Program-made: the position numbers and the translations under genes
Notes under the pieces: generated by a model
Database searches by the model: none
Told to the model about the DNA's origin: nothing
What the model saw: only the letters and a program-made list of their open reading frames with translations
NCBI RefSeq assembly: GCF_030161415.1
Contig: NZ_BSSU01000001.1
Location: 62,001-126,000 of the forward strand
From: Thalassotalea eurytherma
GTDB taxonomy: Bacteria; Pseudomonadota; Gammaproteobacteria; Enterobacterales; Alteromonadaceae
Direction: 5' to 3'
Length of the DNA stretch: 64,000 nucleotides
Shown: piece after piece, positions 24,580 through 33,880 of the stretch
Layout of the letters: each line of letters begins with the position of its first letter
Position numbering within the stretch: the first letter of the stretch is position 1

Positions 24580-25605
24580 ATGAAGTCATTTGTTTTTTGT
24601 GTTTACTTACTGCTAACTGTCAGTGTTGGGGTTGCTGCTAGCGATAAAATTATCCCGCCTAAATTAATTGAAAACCTAAACTCAACGCAAACCAAAGAAA
24701 CATCTAGTTATTCTCGGTTAGAAGGCTGGGTTTATATGGCGTATATGGTCAATGAACAAGGTCGTGCCGATCATATTGCGGTTATTGCCCATTCACATAA
24801 TGATAAATTTATACCAGCATCGATAAGTTATTTAGAAAACTTGCGCTTTGAACCTGCTACGGTGAATGGCCAAGCAACAAGCTACCTGCAAAAGTATTTT
24901 ATGCGTCATAAAAAGAGTTTTGCTGAAAACTCAAATGAGGGCATTACGACCTATTTTCAAAAAAAATATAATCAAGCTGACCAACATATTAATCGCGGAA
25001 AACTGGCTGATAGCGAACAGCTACTGCGCGATTTAGTTGAAACGAACACGAAAAACTTAACGGAACAAGCGCTTGCCGCTTGGTTGTTATCAAAGCACTT
25101 TTTTAAAGCCAAAAATTGGACTCAATATCGAGATCATATGCTAGACGCTTTTTATTTAAGAGAGCATTTACCTGCGGAGTTGGCAATCAAAGCGACGCAA
25201 AATTTACTGGATTGGCAGATTTATAAAAAGCTATATAGCGATGCCTTAATGACAATGGCAGAGTTAACGTTGGTCGCCGAGGGTAATATTAATACGAAAT
25301 CAATTGCTCAATCGATGGTTGAATTAAATCAGGCATTAGAGAAACCCGTCATAAATACGCGTTCAACCATTTCACCAGGAGCGTTATGGCAACATCGATT
25401 ACAAAAACAAAACCTTTCTATTACGCCGATAAATGGCGAACTAAGTTTTGTCGAAGTGCGCTGTGCCAATGGTCGGTTTGTTCAATCAGCAAAAGGCTTT
25501 AATAATTTATCTTTGGGTGATGAATTAGGTCATTGCTTTGTCTTTGTTGGCGCAACGAAAGAGACTAATATCTCAATTATTGAAACGGGGAAAGTGCGTC
25601 AATAA
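24580..25605 (+). CDS. Exported protein with TonB C-terminal-like domain and TPR-like region
   Basis: A 341-residue protein with a signal peptide (MKSFVFCVYLLLTVSVGVAA). Residues about 40-110 resemble a TonB C-terminal domain (GWVYMAYMVNEQGRADHIAV, LRFEPATVNGQ), but there is no N-terminal TM anchor or Pro-rich spacer. The following 200 residues are helical and TPR-like (YNQADQHINRGKLADSEQLL). It is probably a periplasmic protein that borrows the TonB-C fold for protein contacts. It is not next to exbBD. Function unknown. Confidence 0.7.
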   Translation: MKSFVFCVYLLLTVSVGVAASDKIIPPKLIENLNSTQTKETSSYSRLEGWVYMAYMVNEQGRADHIAVIAHSHNDKFIPASISYLENLRFEPATVNGQATSYLQKYFMRHKKSFAENSNEGITTYFQKKYNQADQHINRGKLADSEQLLRDLVETNTKNLTEQALAAWLLSKHFFKAKNWTQYRDHMLDAFYLREHLPAELAIKATQNLLDWQIYKKLYSDALMTMAELTLVAEGNINTKSIAQSMVELNQALEKPVINTRSTISPGALWQHRLQKQNLSITPINGELSFVEVRCANGRFVQSAKGFNNLSLGDELGHCFVFVGATKETNISIIETGKVRQ

Positions 25606-25683
25606 GCGATTACTTTACAGGTTAGTTTTCTTCTACTACTTTTCTTAAAAAGGAATTTTTAACCCTCGTTAAGGAATAACGAT

Positions 25684-26451
25684 ATGAAACTAGCCAAAAG
25701 TTTGGGTGGCATGGCGGCCGCCTACCTATTTTTAAATACGACAACTCACGCAGGTATTATCCTTCAAGAAGACTTTGAAGATAACATTTACCCTTATCAA
25801 GTGACACAAGAGTCTTTATTGGATTTAAGCAATAACGACTATTTTGGACGGGTAGCGCAAAATCAATTGCCTGCAAATATTAACTTTGTAAATGTTCAAG
25901 GAAGTCATTTTTTTGCAGTGCAAGATACCGACGGTGCATTACCAAATGCCGTTGATAGCGTGCGTTTGTCTTGGCAAAATATTGATATTAGTAACTGGCA
26001 AAACCTCATGCTTTCTTGGTTTATAGCTGAAGATGATAGTAGCGATGGTCAAGAAGATATTGATACATCAACGCTATTTGAAATCAGTGCTCAAATAGAC
26101 AAAGGGGGATTTAGCTCAATATTTTCAGTAAGGTCGGCTGATGGAACCAATAGTCAACCAGCCGTTGATACAGATTTTGATGGTGTAGGTGATGGCGTTG
26201 AAATCACAGATGCCTTTCAACAGTTTTCATATAATTTAGCTGTTGGTCAGATCTTAGATATAGCGGTGGTTTTTGAAAACTTTGATGCTGGTGACGAAGA
26301 CTTTGCCTTTGACCAACTTACATTAAGTGGTGATCCTCGGCTGAGCCCTGTTAATGTGCCAGAGCCTTCAACCAATATTTTGTTGGCTGGTGCAGTTTTT
26401 GGCATGTTTTCTTATAGACGCCTGTTAAAAAATAGACAATATGGTCGTTGA
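25684..26451 (+). CDS. PEP-CTERM sorted exported protein
   Basis: A 255-residue exported protein. It has a signal peptide (ending THA, about residue 22) and a beta-rich body with Asp-rich stretches (DTDFDGVGDGVEITDA resembles a calcium-binding repeat). The C-terminal sorting tag is VPEPS, a TM helix (NILLAGAVFGMFSY) and a basic RR, which is the PEP-CTERM signal recognised by exosortase. No exosortase gene is in the window. An AAGGAATAACGAT ribosome region precedes the ATG. It follows the TonB-C/TPR gene by 78 bp. Confidence 0.85.
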   Translation: MKLAKSLGGMAAAYLFLNTTTHAGIILQEDFEDNIYPYQVTQESLLDLSNNDYFGRVAQNQLPANINFVNVQGSHFFAVQDTDGALPNAVDSVRLSWQNIDISNWQNLMLSWFIAEDDSSDGQEDIDTSTLFEISAQIDKGGFSSIFSVRSADGTNSQPAVDTDFDGVGDGVEITDAFQQFSYNLAVGQILDIAVVFENFDAGDEDFAFDQLTLSGDPRLSPVNVPEPSTNILLAGAVFGMFSYRRLLKNRQYGR

Positions 26452-26631
26452 ATTTATAATTCACTCAAGATAAGTGCCGCACTGTCTATTTTTGACGTTT
26501 GAAGGTTATATACTCTCTCCATCGCTTAGGACGTTGAACATCAATAAACTTGAACGCTTTATTGACTGCTAATGCCATGGAAGACGCCGATGATTGTTAA
26601 TCAGATAATTAACACACTCATTAAATCATTA

Positions 26632-26659
26632 AAAAAGTCAGCGATTGCTGGCTTTTTTT
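26632..26659 (+). terminator. Rho-independent terminator in the 26452-26993 gap
   Basis: An 11-bp stem (one G-T pair) AAAAAGTCAGC / GCTGGCTTTTT around a GATT loop, then more T. The 542-bp gap around it holds no convincing gene; its distal part is AT-rich and presumably carries the promoter of the GMC oxidoreductase gene. Confidence 0.75.
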
Positions 26660-26993
26660 GCTTTTTACCCCTTAATTAACTCTGTTTCCATACTCAACTA
26701 TTCCACTTTTTCGTCTTTACGACGAACAAAAAAATAATAACAGTGGGCTTGCTTTTGCGCTAAGTGATGTGTGTTTTTAAACGTATGTTTGAAGTTTCAC
26801 TTGATGTTGCTCATTTGTTATTCAATGATGACTAGAAAATGTGCTAAAAAATATTTGCGCCAAGTAATAGTCATTCCATGCCAATTGTTCTTGATACAAC
26901 ACACTTAACAGGAAAAATTGGTTATAACCGAGTAAACAATAAAAAATATAAGCCTTATTTAAAAGGGTAAATTGCAACAGTCGAGGAATTATA

Positions 26994-28601
26994 ATGTCTG
27001 ATAGGTATGATTTTGTTATCGTCGGTGGGGGCTCTGCAGGCTGCACATTGGCTGGCCGACTAACTGAAAATCCAAATGTTAGCGTGTGTTTGTTAGAAGC
27101 AGGTGGCCCTGACACAAGCCCGCTTGTTCATGCGCCAATGGGGGTAGCAGCCATGCTACCAACAAAAATTAATAACTGGGCTTTTGAAACGGTTCCTCAG
27201 CCCGGTCTCAATGGTCGCAAAGGCTACCAACCGCGAGGTAAAACCTTAGGAGGCAGCTCTTCTACTAATGCTATGTTATACGTACGTGGTGCACACTATG
27301 ACTACGATCAATGGGCAGCGTTAGGAAATAATGGTTGGCGTTATGATGATGTCTTACCTTATTTTAAAAAATCAGAAAATAATGAGCGTTTAACTGATGA
27401 GTTTCATGGTACTGAAGGTCCGTTGCATGTCTCCGATGCAACCGATGCCAGCCCACTAAATGATTTGTTTTTACAAGCGTGTCAAGCAAATGGTATCCCT
27501 CACTCTTCCGACTATAATGGCGCAGAACAAGAGGGTTGTTTTATGTATCAACGTACCATCAAAGATGGTGAGCGTTGGAGTGCAGCCAAGGCCTACTTGA
27601 CGCCTAACTTATCTCGTCCTAATTTAACGGTGATCACTCACGCACTAACTGAAAAAGTGATTATCGACAATGGTCGAGCGGTCGGTGTGCGTTACAGCAT
27701 TAAAGGGCAAGGTTACGAAGTTTTTGCAGATAAAGAGGTCTTGTTAAGTGCAGGTGCTTTTGGTTCGCCACAAATTATGATGTTGTCTGGGTTAGGCCCT
27801 AAAGAGCATTTACAAAGTCACCAAATTGATGTCATTCAAGATATGCCCGGTGTTGGACAAAACTTACAAGATCACATCGATTATGTTCAAACCTTTAAAG
27901 TCGAAGCGAGTGAGGATACGTTTGGCCTAAGTCTCACTGGCAGTGTGCATCTGGTTAAAGAAATTCTTAAATGGAAAAAATCACGCACAGGCAAGGTAAC
28001 CACATCCGTTGCTGAATCTGGTGCTTTTTATAAAACGAATGATGATGTGCCGGCTGCCGATGTTCAGCTCATTTGGGTGCCAGGTATTGTCGATAATCAT
28101 GCTCGTACAATAAATCTAGGGCATGGCCATAGTTGCCATATTACCTTGTTACGCCCTGAATCGCGTGGTGAAGTAAAGCTAAAGTCTGCTAACCCGAGCG
28201 ATTCATTAGCGATTGATCCTAACTTTTTTGATGATCCACGTGATATGGAAGTGCTCATTGATGGTGCGCAACGCATGCAACAAATTTTAGAATCTGAGCC
28301 GCTGTCGGCTATAAATAAAAAGATGCTTTACCCTGTTGGTTTAGGTGATAGAAAAACAATGGAGGATGAAATTCGTAACCGTGCAGACACTCAATACCAC
28401 CCAGTGGGCACCTGTAAAATGGGTACTCAAGATGATGAGATGGCGGTGGTTGATGAGCAGTTGAAAGTTTATGGTGTTGAAGGTTTACGTGTTGTGGATG
28501 CGTCAATTATGCCTAATTTAATCAGCGGAAACACTAATGCACCAACAATTATGATCGGCGAAAAAGCAGCTGATATGATAAAGAACGATTATCAATTCTA
28601 G
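26994..28601 (+). CDS. GMC-family FAD-dependent alcohol/choline dehydrogenase
   Basis: A 535-residue flavoenzyme oxidising alcohols to aldehydes. The FAD-binding dinucleotide motif GGGSAG is in DFVIVGGGSAGCTLAGRL, the GMC signature 1 is PRGKTLGGSSSTNAMLYVRG and signature 2 is GAFGSPQIMMLSGLGP. The active-site His lies in YHPVGTCKMG and the second catalytic residue in GNTNAPTIMIGEKAA. Length and motifs match AlkJ/BetA-like enzymes. The nearby aldehyde dehydrogenase and acyl-CoA synthetase argue for long-chain or aromatic alcohol oxidation, not choline. A strong terminator follows. Confidence 0.92.
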   Translation: MSDRYDFVIVGGGSAGCTLAGRLTENPNVSVCLLEAGGPDTSPLVHAPMGVAAMLPTKINNWAFETVPQPGLNGRKGYQPRGKTLGGSSSTNAMLYVRGAHYDYDQWAALGNNGWRYDDVLPYFKKSENNERLTDEFHGTEGPLHVSDATDASPLNDLFLQACQANGIPHSSDYNGAEQEGCFMYQRTIKDGERWSAAKAYLTPNLSRPNLTVITHALTEKVIIDNGRAVGVRYSIKGQGYEVFADKEVLLSAGAFGSPQIMMLSGLGPKEHLQSHQIDVIQDMPGVGQNLQDHIDYVQTFKVEASEDTFGLSLTGSVHLVKEILKWKKSRTGKVTTSVAESGAFYKTNDDVPAADVQLIWVPGIVDNHARTINLGHGHSCHITLLRPESRGEVKLKSANPSDSLAIDPNFFDDPRDMEVLIDGAQRMQQILESEPLSAINKKMLYPVGLGDRKTMEDEIRNRADTQYHPVGTCKMGTQDDEMAVVDEQLKVYGVEGLRVVDASIMPNLISGNTNAPTIMIGEKAADMIKNDYQF

Positions 28602-28629
28602 TTGCATAAAATAGACAAGTTGTGCATCG

Positions 28630-28661
28630 AGGCTAAGGAATAAAACCCCTTAGCCTTTTTT
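28630..28661 (+). terminator. Rho-independent terminator after the GMC oxidoreductase gene
   Basis: Stem AGGCTAAGG (28630-28638) with CCTTAGCCT (28648-28656), a 9-base loop and a T run. It separates the GMC gene from the following outer-membrane protein gene. Confidence 0.85.
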
Positions 28662-28783
28662 ATGGGGTGTTATTTAGGTAATGCTTTTGTAGAACATTGC
28701 AACCCTTGCCATTTCAAATAGGTTAAATCGTTAATCTTGTGTTATTTTTATGGGAAGACTTTGTTGTGCTGGAAGCTATCTAA

Positions 28784-30145
28784 ATGAAATACCTAACGAT
28801 TATTTTGATCATATTCACGGCTTGGGCGAGTACCGCGCATGCAGAAGATATTACTGATAATCAAGATGCAAACGTGAAAAAGGAATTTAAAGTAAAGCCT
28901 ATTGAAGACGTTGAATTTGAATGGCCTGAATGGGGTTTAGCTGCACTAGTGAGAAATGCATCTATCCCATATTCGGTGGATTTTGGTGTTGAAGATACAA
29001 CCGTAACCTCGTTCTTACCTATGATGTTTTATAACGGTGAATATGTATTCCTTCAGGGTACAGAAGGTGGTCTTCATATCATTAATGAACCTAAGCACGA
29101 AGTAAACTTTATTATTAGAAACCATTTCATCGACATTCCGTCTTCATTGCAAAACTCTATTGGCGGAGACACCACTGATTTTGGTTTTCAGTATAAATAT
29201 CAATGGAACGACAATGTCTTTACTGCCATTGATTTGATGACCGATCCTGAAGGTACCATTCATAGTATTGGCCGTGTTGGTGGTCGATACGAAAATGGCG
29301 ATTGGCTACTACAACCTGAATTGTCGTTGAGCTGGCGAAGTGCTGAATATAACAGTTTGTATTATAACCTTAGCGATGAACGTATTGGCGCGGGTGTTGA
29401 TACCGAAGTAGGCATTGCCGCTCGTTATCATTGGTTTGATAATTTATATTTACTTGGAGGCGCCTATGCATCTTACCTTAGCGGTAACGCGCGTGAGTCA
29501 GCTTCAATTAATGACGATTGGCAAACTGAATTTTACCTTGGTTTTGGTTTGTTTAATAATGTTGATAAGAAATATGAAGAACCCCTGGGGCTTCCTAAGT
29601 ATGTTCGCGTTGCTCATGGTTGGGCAACGCCATCAAATATTGGCGATATTCTTAGGTTTAATCGTGTTAAAGATGAATACAACAACCAGCTTACCTCGGT
29701 GTTTTATGGACACCCATTAACCGATGAGTTATTTGGTGCGCCCTTACAAATTTATTTGACGCCAGGTTTAGTTTGGCATTGGTCGTCAGATGTACAAGAT
29801 AGCTTACAAGAAGCAGTGATGGCGATTAAAGTCTACTACACCTTTGATTGGTCGGTTAGAACACGTATTGGCTTTGCCGAAGGTGTTTCCTATATTAATG
29901 AGCTTACTTACATCGAACAAACAGAAATGGATGACAAGGGTTACCAAGGCAGTGAGTGGCTCAATTACTTAGATTTTTCGCTAGATATTAACCTTGGTGA
30001 CTTGTTTAATGCTAGTAGCATGAAAGATGTTTGGCTTGGTTATAGTATCCATCATCGATCAGCAATATTTGAGTCGGCTTCGCAATTTGGCCGAATCAAA
30101 GGCGGTAGTAACTACAACACGGTTTATTTACAGTTTGATTTTTAA
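28784..30145 (+). CDS. MipA/OmpV-like outer-membrane protein with extra C-terminal barrel
   Basis: A 453-residue exported beta-barrel protein with a signal peptide (cleavage after AHA, about residue 20). Residues about 50-265 look like MipA/OmpV (PMMFYNGEYVFLQGTEGGLH, then VGIAARYHWFDNLYLLGGAYASYLSG and FYLGFGLF). From about 275 (KYVRVAHGWATPSNIGDILRF) to the end is a second barrel-like part. It resembles the short lipid A deacylase (PagL) type, with a C-terminal block GYSIHHRSAIFESAS and a later GGSNYNTVYLQFDF; HxS mimics the PagL catalytic His/Ser. A usual MipA is about 250 residues, so this is roughly double. Outer-membrane location is firm; the fusion reading is inference. Confidence 0.65.
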   Translation: MKYLTIILIIFTAWASTAHAEDITDNQDANVKKEFKVKPIEDVEFEWPEWGLAALVRNASIPYSVDFGVEDTTVTSFLPMMFYNGEYVFLQGTEGGLHIINEPKHEVNFIIRNHFIDIPSSLQNSIGGDTTDFGFQYKYQWNDNVFTAIDLMTDPEGTIHSIGRVGGRYENGDWLLQPELSLSWRSAEYNSLYYNLSDERIGAGVDTEVGIAARYHWFDNLYLLGGAYASYLSGNARESASINDDWQTEFYLGFGLFNNVDKKYEEPLGLPKYVRVAHGWATPSNIGDILRFNRVKDEYNNQLTSVFYGHPLTDELFGAPLQIYLTPGLVWHWSSDVQDSLQEAVMAIKVYYTFDWSVRTRIGFAEGVSYINELTYIEQTEMDDKGYQGSEWLNYLDFSLDINLGDLFNASSMKDVWLGYSIHHRSAIFESASQFGRIKGGSNYNTVYLQFDF

Positions 30146-30152
30146 ATCAAGC

Positions 30153-30183
30153 CGCGGGCTATTTGGTATTTGAATAGCCCGCG
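30153..30183. terminator. Long GC-rich hairpin between convergent genes
   Basis: A perfect 11-bp stem CGCGGGCTATT / AATAGCCCGCG (30153-30163 with 30173-30183) and a 9-base loop, placed between the convergent MipA-like and DUF3313 genes. There is no good T run on the plus side, so it may act as a bidirectional terminator or an mRNA 3'-end stabiliser. Confidence 0.65.
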
Positions 30184-30200
30184 ATTGGTTAAATTGTCTC

Positions 30201-30977
30201 TTAAAAAAATCTAAAAAACTCACGGGGCGGTAGTTTTTCTGTAATAACTTGATTGGAAGACTCAACAAGCTCCTTCACCCAAACATCAATGATCTTTTTT
30301 AACCCTTCATCGACAGTCAGCTTATCTAAATCGATCGCACGGTAAGTAGGAAACGCTCGATCTGCGATGGTGGCAATAACTTCGTTGTCAACAGAATCAG
30401 TAATGATGACTTCAAAGGCTAAATAAGGTGTTGTCACTGATTCCACCATCAAAGAGCTCCCTGGAATAGGCACAGCTAAAGATGTTAAGTAGGCTGATGG
30501 TTCATTGAATACGATTTCAGTTATTGCTATCTCGATTATCATGGTATGACCTTGTGGGCTATCAACTAACGCTAATTTTCGTTTGCCGTCGAAATGCGCA
30601 AGAGACTCGCGCAGCGATTGGTTAAAATAGTCAGCAAGCTTTGCAACACGATTATCGTAACTTTCAGCGGATAATGTACTGGCTTTTAGAAATTTTTTTC
30701 GTACTTCTTGGTTGATATACCCTAAATTAATCGGCTTTAGATGAATGTTTTCATATTTTCCGTAGTCGCTTTGCAACTCCCATGCATGCTTCCAAGGCTG
30801 TCCTAAGTGCTTTGCCTTGTTCTCTTGGGTATCAATACCTACATTTTTCAAAAACTGAGATGGTTCGAGCGTTTCGTTTGCTTTTAGTAAAGCGCAACTT
30901 GTTAGCAATAGGCCGATGCTAACAATAACAATCTTTGCAAGTAAAGAACGGTACTTTGCTGTTTTTGAGCTTGTCAT
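30201..30977 (-). CDS. DUF3313 lipoprotein
   Basis: The frame is open from a GTG at 30995, but the ATG at 30977 places the lipoprotein signal better: basic start, hydrophobic stretch IVIVSIGLLLTSC with Cys about residue 28. The mature part is a DUF3313 domain (LEPSQFLKNVGIDTQE at its start, YDNRVAKLADYFNQSLRESL in the middle and YLTSLAVPIPGSSLMVES further on). Such lipoproteins are probably attached to the outer membrane; no function is established. It is convergent with the MipA-like gene and divergent from the AraC regulator. Confidence 0.8.
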   Translation of the reverse strand: MTSSKTAKYRSLLAKIVIVSIGLLLTSCALLKANETLEPSQFLKNVGIDTQENKAKHLGQPWKHAWELQSDYGKYENIHLKPINLGYINQEVRKKFLKASTLSAESYDNRVAKLADYFNQSLRESLAHFDGKRKLALVDSPQGHTMIIEIAITEIVFNEPSAYLTSLAVPIPGSSLMVESVTTPYLAFEVIITDSVDNEVIATIADRAFPTYRAIDLDKLTVDEGLKKIIDVWVKELVESSNQVITEKLPPREFFRFF

Positions 30978-31231
30978 GTAATTGATTTGTCTCACCGCAA
31001 ACTAAACCACTAAGTAATAGCTTAACTATAACAAGCTTTTGCAAGAAGAGAAGCTTGATAAATAAGCTTATTTTAATTGCAGATATGTAATAAAGTAAGT
31101 GTCTTATCAATAGGCTAGCTTACAAATATAAATAGAGAGTTATTGATCGTAAATAGCGAGCTGCTCAGGCCAAAAGATTGTCATTTTAGAAAAAACACGT
31201 TAGTTTGTGGCAAGGAATATTTATAAGAAAA

Positions 31232-32284
31232 ATGAAGATTATGAGCAGTTATTTTTCTGTGGGTAGTGGTTGGATGATCCCAATTACCAGAGCACTAGAA
31301 AGTTGGAATATAGAGTTGTCTGATGTCATGCGAGAGTGCGATGTACGTCAAGAAGACTTTGTTGATCAGGAATCTAGGCTGTCAGCAGAAAAAACTGTAT
31401 TGATCATGGACTTTTGTAACACCTTCGCTAACCGCCACGACTTTTCTATTGCTATTGCCCAAGCATTTCATCCAGGCATGTTTCATGCGTTAGGCTATGC
31501 AATGATGTCTTCTGATACCTTGCTAGATGCATTTTCTCGAATCGCTAGATATAAACGTGTGGTCTCTAATACTTGTACCTTAAAGTTAGAGACTCGTGGT
31601 GAGAATATGCACTTTTTAATGGATGTCATCGCTTATGATGACTCTGGCAGAGCGGTATTAAGCCACGATTGTATTTTTAGTTTTTTGGGTACTATTACGC
31701 AGTTTGCTCGAGAAACATTAAAAAGTGACTATAGCCCTTTAGCGGTTCACCTTAATTGGCCTAAACCTAATTATGATACTCAGTTTCTTAACGACTATTT
31801 TCAATGTGAGATTTTCTTTGATAGTGATGAAATCAGTTTAGTTTATGATGAAGAAACACTGTCAAAACAACTTATTGGTCGTAACCCATTACTCACACAA
31901 AGCCATGAAAAGTTACTCGATGAATACCTTTCTAGACTAGATAGAACAGATGTAGAACAGTTGGTTCGTAATCGTATTTATGAAATGTTGCCATTAGGAA
32001 CCCCTTCTCAATCAGAGATCGCTTCTCATTTAGGGATGAGCCTAAGGAACTTGCAGCGACGCCTCCACGAGAAAAATACCTGTTTTCGAGACATTTTAGA
32101 GCATACCCGCCGAAAGCTAGCTTTAGAGTATATTTTACAAAGCCACCTCTCGTTTAATGAGATAGGTTATTTAGTAGGGTTCTCAAATATCGGGAATTTT
32201 AATCGCGCTTTTAAACGTTGGACGGGTGTTACGCCAGGTGTTTATCGCAAACAACAACGCTCTGTATTTAAGGCTGCTCAATAA
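31232..32284 (+). CDS. AraC-family transcriptional regulator
   Basis: The frame opens at a TTG at 31205. The ATG at 31232 (MKIMSSYF) or 31241 gives the usual family start, and 31232 is chosen. The protein is about 350 residues, with an Arabinose_bd-type N-domain (about 10-195, FHPGMFHALGYAMMSSDTLL is its hallmark) and a C-terminal AraC DNA-binding pair of HTHs (SEIASHLGMSLRNLQRRL, then IGYLVGFSNIGNFNRAFKRW and TGVTPGVYR). It lies just upstream of and on the same strand as the aldehyde dehydrogenase and acyl-CoA synthetase genes. It is most likely the activator of this pathway, as is usual for the family. Confidence 0.9.
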   Translation: MKIMSSYFSVGSGWMIPITRALESWNIELSDVMRECDVRQEDFVDQESRLSAEKTVLIMDFCNTFANRHDFSIAIAQAFHPGMFHALGYAMMSSDTLLDAFSRIARYKRVVSNTCTLKLETRGENMHFLMDVIAYDDSGRAVLSHDCIFSFLGTITQFARETLKSDYSPLAVHLNWPKPNYDTQFLNDYFQCEIFFDSDEISLVYDEETLSKQLIGRNPLLTQSHEKLLDEYLSRLDRTDVEQLVRNRIYEMLPLGTPSQSEIASHLGMSLRNLQRRLHEKNTCFRDILEHTRRKLALEYILQSHLSFNEIGYLVGFSNIGNFNRAFKRWTGVTPGVYRKQQRSVFKAAQ

Positions 32285-32435
32285 ACAAACTAAGATATGG
32301 ATTTGATGATTAGCTTTTGGCGGAGTTAATCATTTTTATAATGCAGTAATTAATCAATAATTCTAAGAAATGTTGTGTCAAAGTAAGCGTAATTGTTAGC
32401 GAACCTACACACAATACGCCCACAAGAGGGCAAGT

Positions 32436-33863
32436 ATGGGGAAATTTATGGAAAACAATCAAGACTTACAAAGGTTAGACTACTTATTAGATCAACAAAA
32501 AGTCGCCTTTAATGCACAGCCATTTTTATCGTATGAAGAGAGAATTTCAGATCTGAATACGCTTAAAAATATGGTTTTAGACAACCAAAGTGCATTGATC
32601 GACGCAATGAAAGAGGATTTTGGCAACCGCTCTGCTGATGACTCTAAAATTGGTGACATCTTAACAACGGTTGCGGGTATTCATTACGCTAAGAAAAAAT
32701 TAAAAAAATGGATGAAACCTCAACGTCGCCATGTTGGTATTCTATTTCAACCAGCAAGTGCTCGAGTTGAATATCAGCCCTTAGGTACCATCGGTATTAT
32801 GGTGCCCTGGAACTATCCTTTGTTTTTGGCACTTGGCCCGCTTACTACAGCATTAGCTGCAGGTAACCGCGCTATGATAAAAATGTCAGAGTTTACGCCG
32901 AAAACAACGCAGGTATTATCGCAACTATGTGCAAAATACTTCAATGAAGACAAGGTGGCCATTATTGATGGTGACGCCAGTGTTGCTGCTAAATTCTCGT
33001 CGTTAAATTTTGATCATCTCTTTTTTACCGGTTCAACAAATGTTGGCAAATTGGTCATGCGCGCAGCAAGTGAAAACTTAACGCCAGTTACACTTGAGCT
33101 TGGCGGTAAATCACCAGCGATTATTGCACCAGATATGTCAATTAAAACCGCCATTGCACGATTAATGTTAGGTAAAACGCTAAATTCAGGGCAAACCTGT
33201 GTAGCGCCAGACTACATTTTTGTACCGCGTGGGAAAAGTGGTGAAGTGGTTGAAGAGCTTCGAGCCCTATTTAATCAAATGTTTCCTACGGTTGATAACA
33301 ATAATGACTATACGAGTGTTGTAAATGATGGGCAATACAATCGCCTTATGGGTTTATTGCAAGATGCAAAAGAAAAAGGTGCGAAAATTACAGCGCTGGG
33401 TCAAAACCCTCATTGCGATAAAACACGCCAACTTCCGTTAACGGCCATTGAAAATGTCACCGAAGAAATGACGGTAATGCAACAAGAAATTTTCGGACCG
33501 CTATTACCTATCATTGAATACGAGACAGTAGATGATGCAATCGCTTATATACAGCGTCATGAGCGCCCATTAGCCTTGTATATTTATAGTTTTGATAAGC
33601 AAATACAGCGTCATATTTTAGCCAATACACACTCTGGTGGTGTTTGTATTAATGAAGCAGCATTTCATGTCGCCGTAGAAGATTTGCCGTTTGGCGGCGT
33701 GGGTCATTCGGGTATGGGGAATTATCATGGAGTCGAAGGCTTCAAAACTTTTTCTCATGCAAAAGCAATTTTAAGTCGAGGCAAAATTAGTTTAACTAGT
33801 CTACTTTTCCCGCCTTACGGTAAATCATTGCACAACCTAGTATATAAACTCTTTATTCGATAA
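32436..33863 (+). CDS. Coniferyl-aldehyde-type aldehyde dehydrogenase
   Basis: A 475-residue NAD(P)+-dependent aldehyde dehydrogenase converting an aldehyde to a carboxylic acid. Key motifs: PWNYPLFLALGP and GSTNVGKLVM (cofactor binding), ELGGKSPAII with the general-base Glu, NSGQTCVAPDY with the nucleophile Cys, and EIFGPLLPI. Length and the opening (LDYLLDQQKVAF, then ADDSKIGDI) resemble coniferyl aldehyde dehydrogenases and class-3/fatty aldehyde types. The C-terminal LTSLLFPPYGKSLHNLVYKL is hydrophobic and may associate with membrane, as in fatty aldehyde dehydrogenase. An AGAGGG ribosome site is 5 bp before the ATG. It shares an operon with the acyl-CoA synthetase. Confidence 0.88.
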   Translation: MGKFMENNQDLQRLDYLLDQQKVAFNAQPFLSYEERISDLNTLKNMVLDNQSALIDAMKEDFGNRSADDSKIGDILTTVAGIHYAKKKLKKWMKPQRRHVGILFQPASARVEYQPLGTIGIMVPWNYPLFLALGPLTTALAAGNRAMIKMSEFTPKTTQVLSQLCAKYFNEDKVAIIDGDASVAAKFSSLNFDHLFFTGSTNVGKLVMRAASENLTPVTLELGGKSPAIIAPDMSIKTAIARLMLGKTLNSGQTCVAPDYIFVPRGKSGEVVEELRALFNQMFPTVDNNNDYTSVVNDGQYNRLMGLLQDAKEKGAKITALGQNPHCDKTRQLPLTAIENVTEEMTVMQQEIFGPLLPIIEYETVDDAIAYIQRHERPLALYIYSFDKQIQRHILANTHSGGVCINEAAFHVAVEDLPFGGVGHSGMGNYHGVEGFKTFSHAKAILSRGKISLTSLLFPPYGKSLHNLVYKLFIR

Positions 33864-33880
33864 AAATGCAGGAAAATATA

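Noticed and set aside
26452-26631. A possible short peptide frame before the terminator at 26632
   Set aside because: A 35-codon frame starting near 26573 runs into the terminator hairpin; no ribosome site or family signal.
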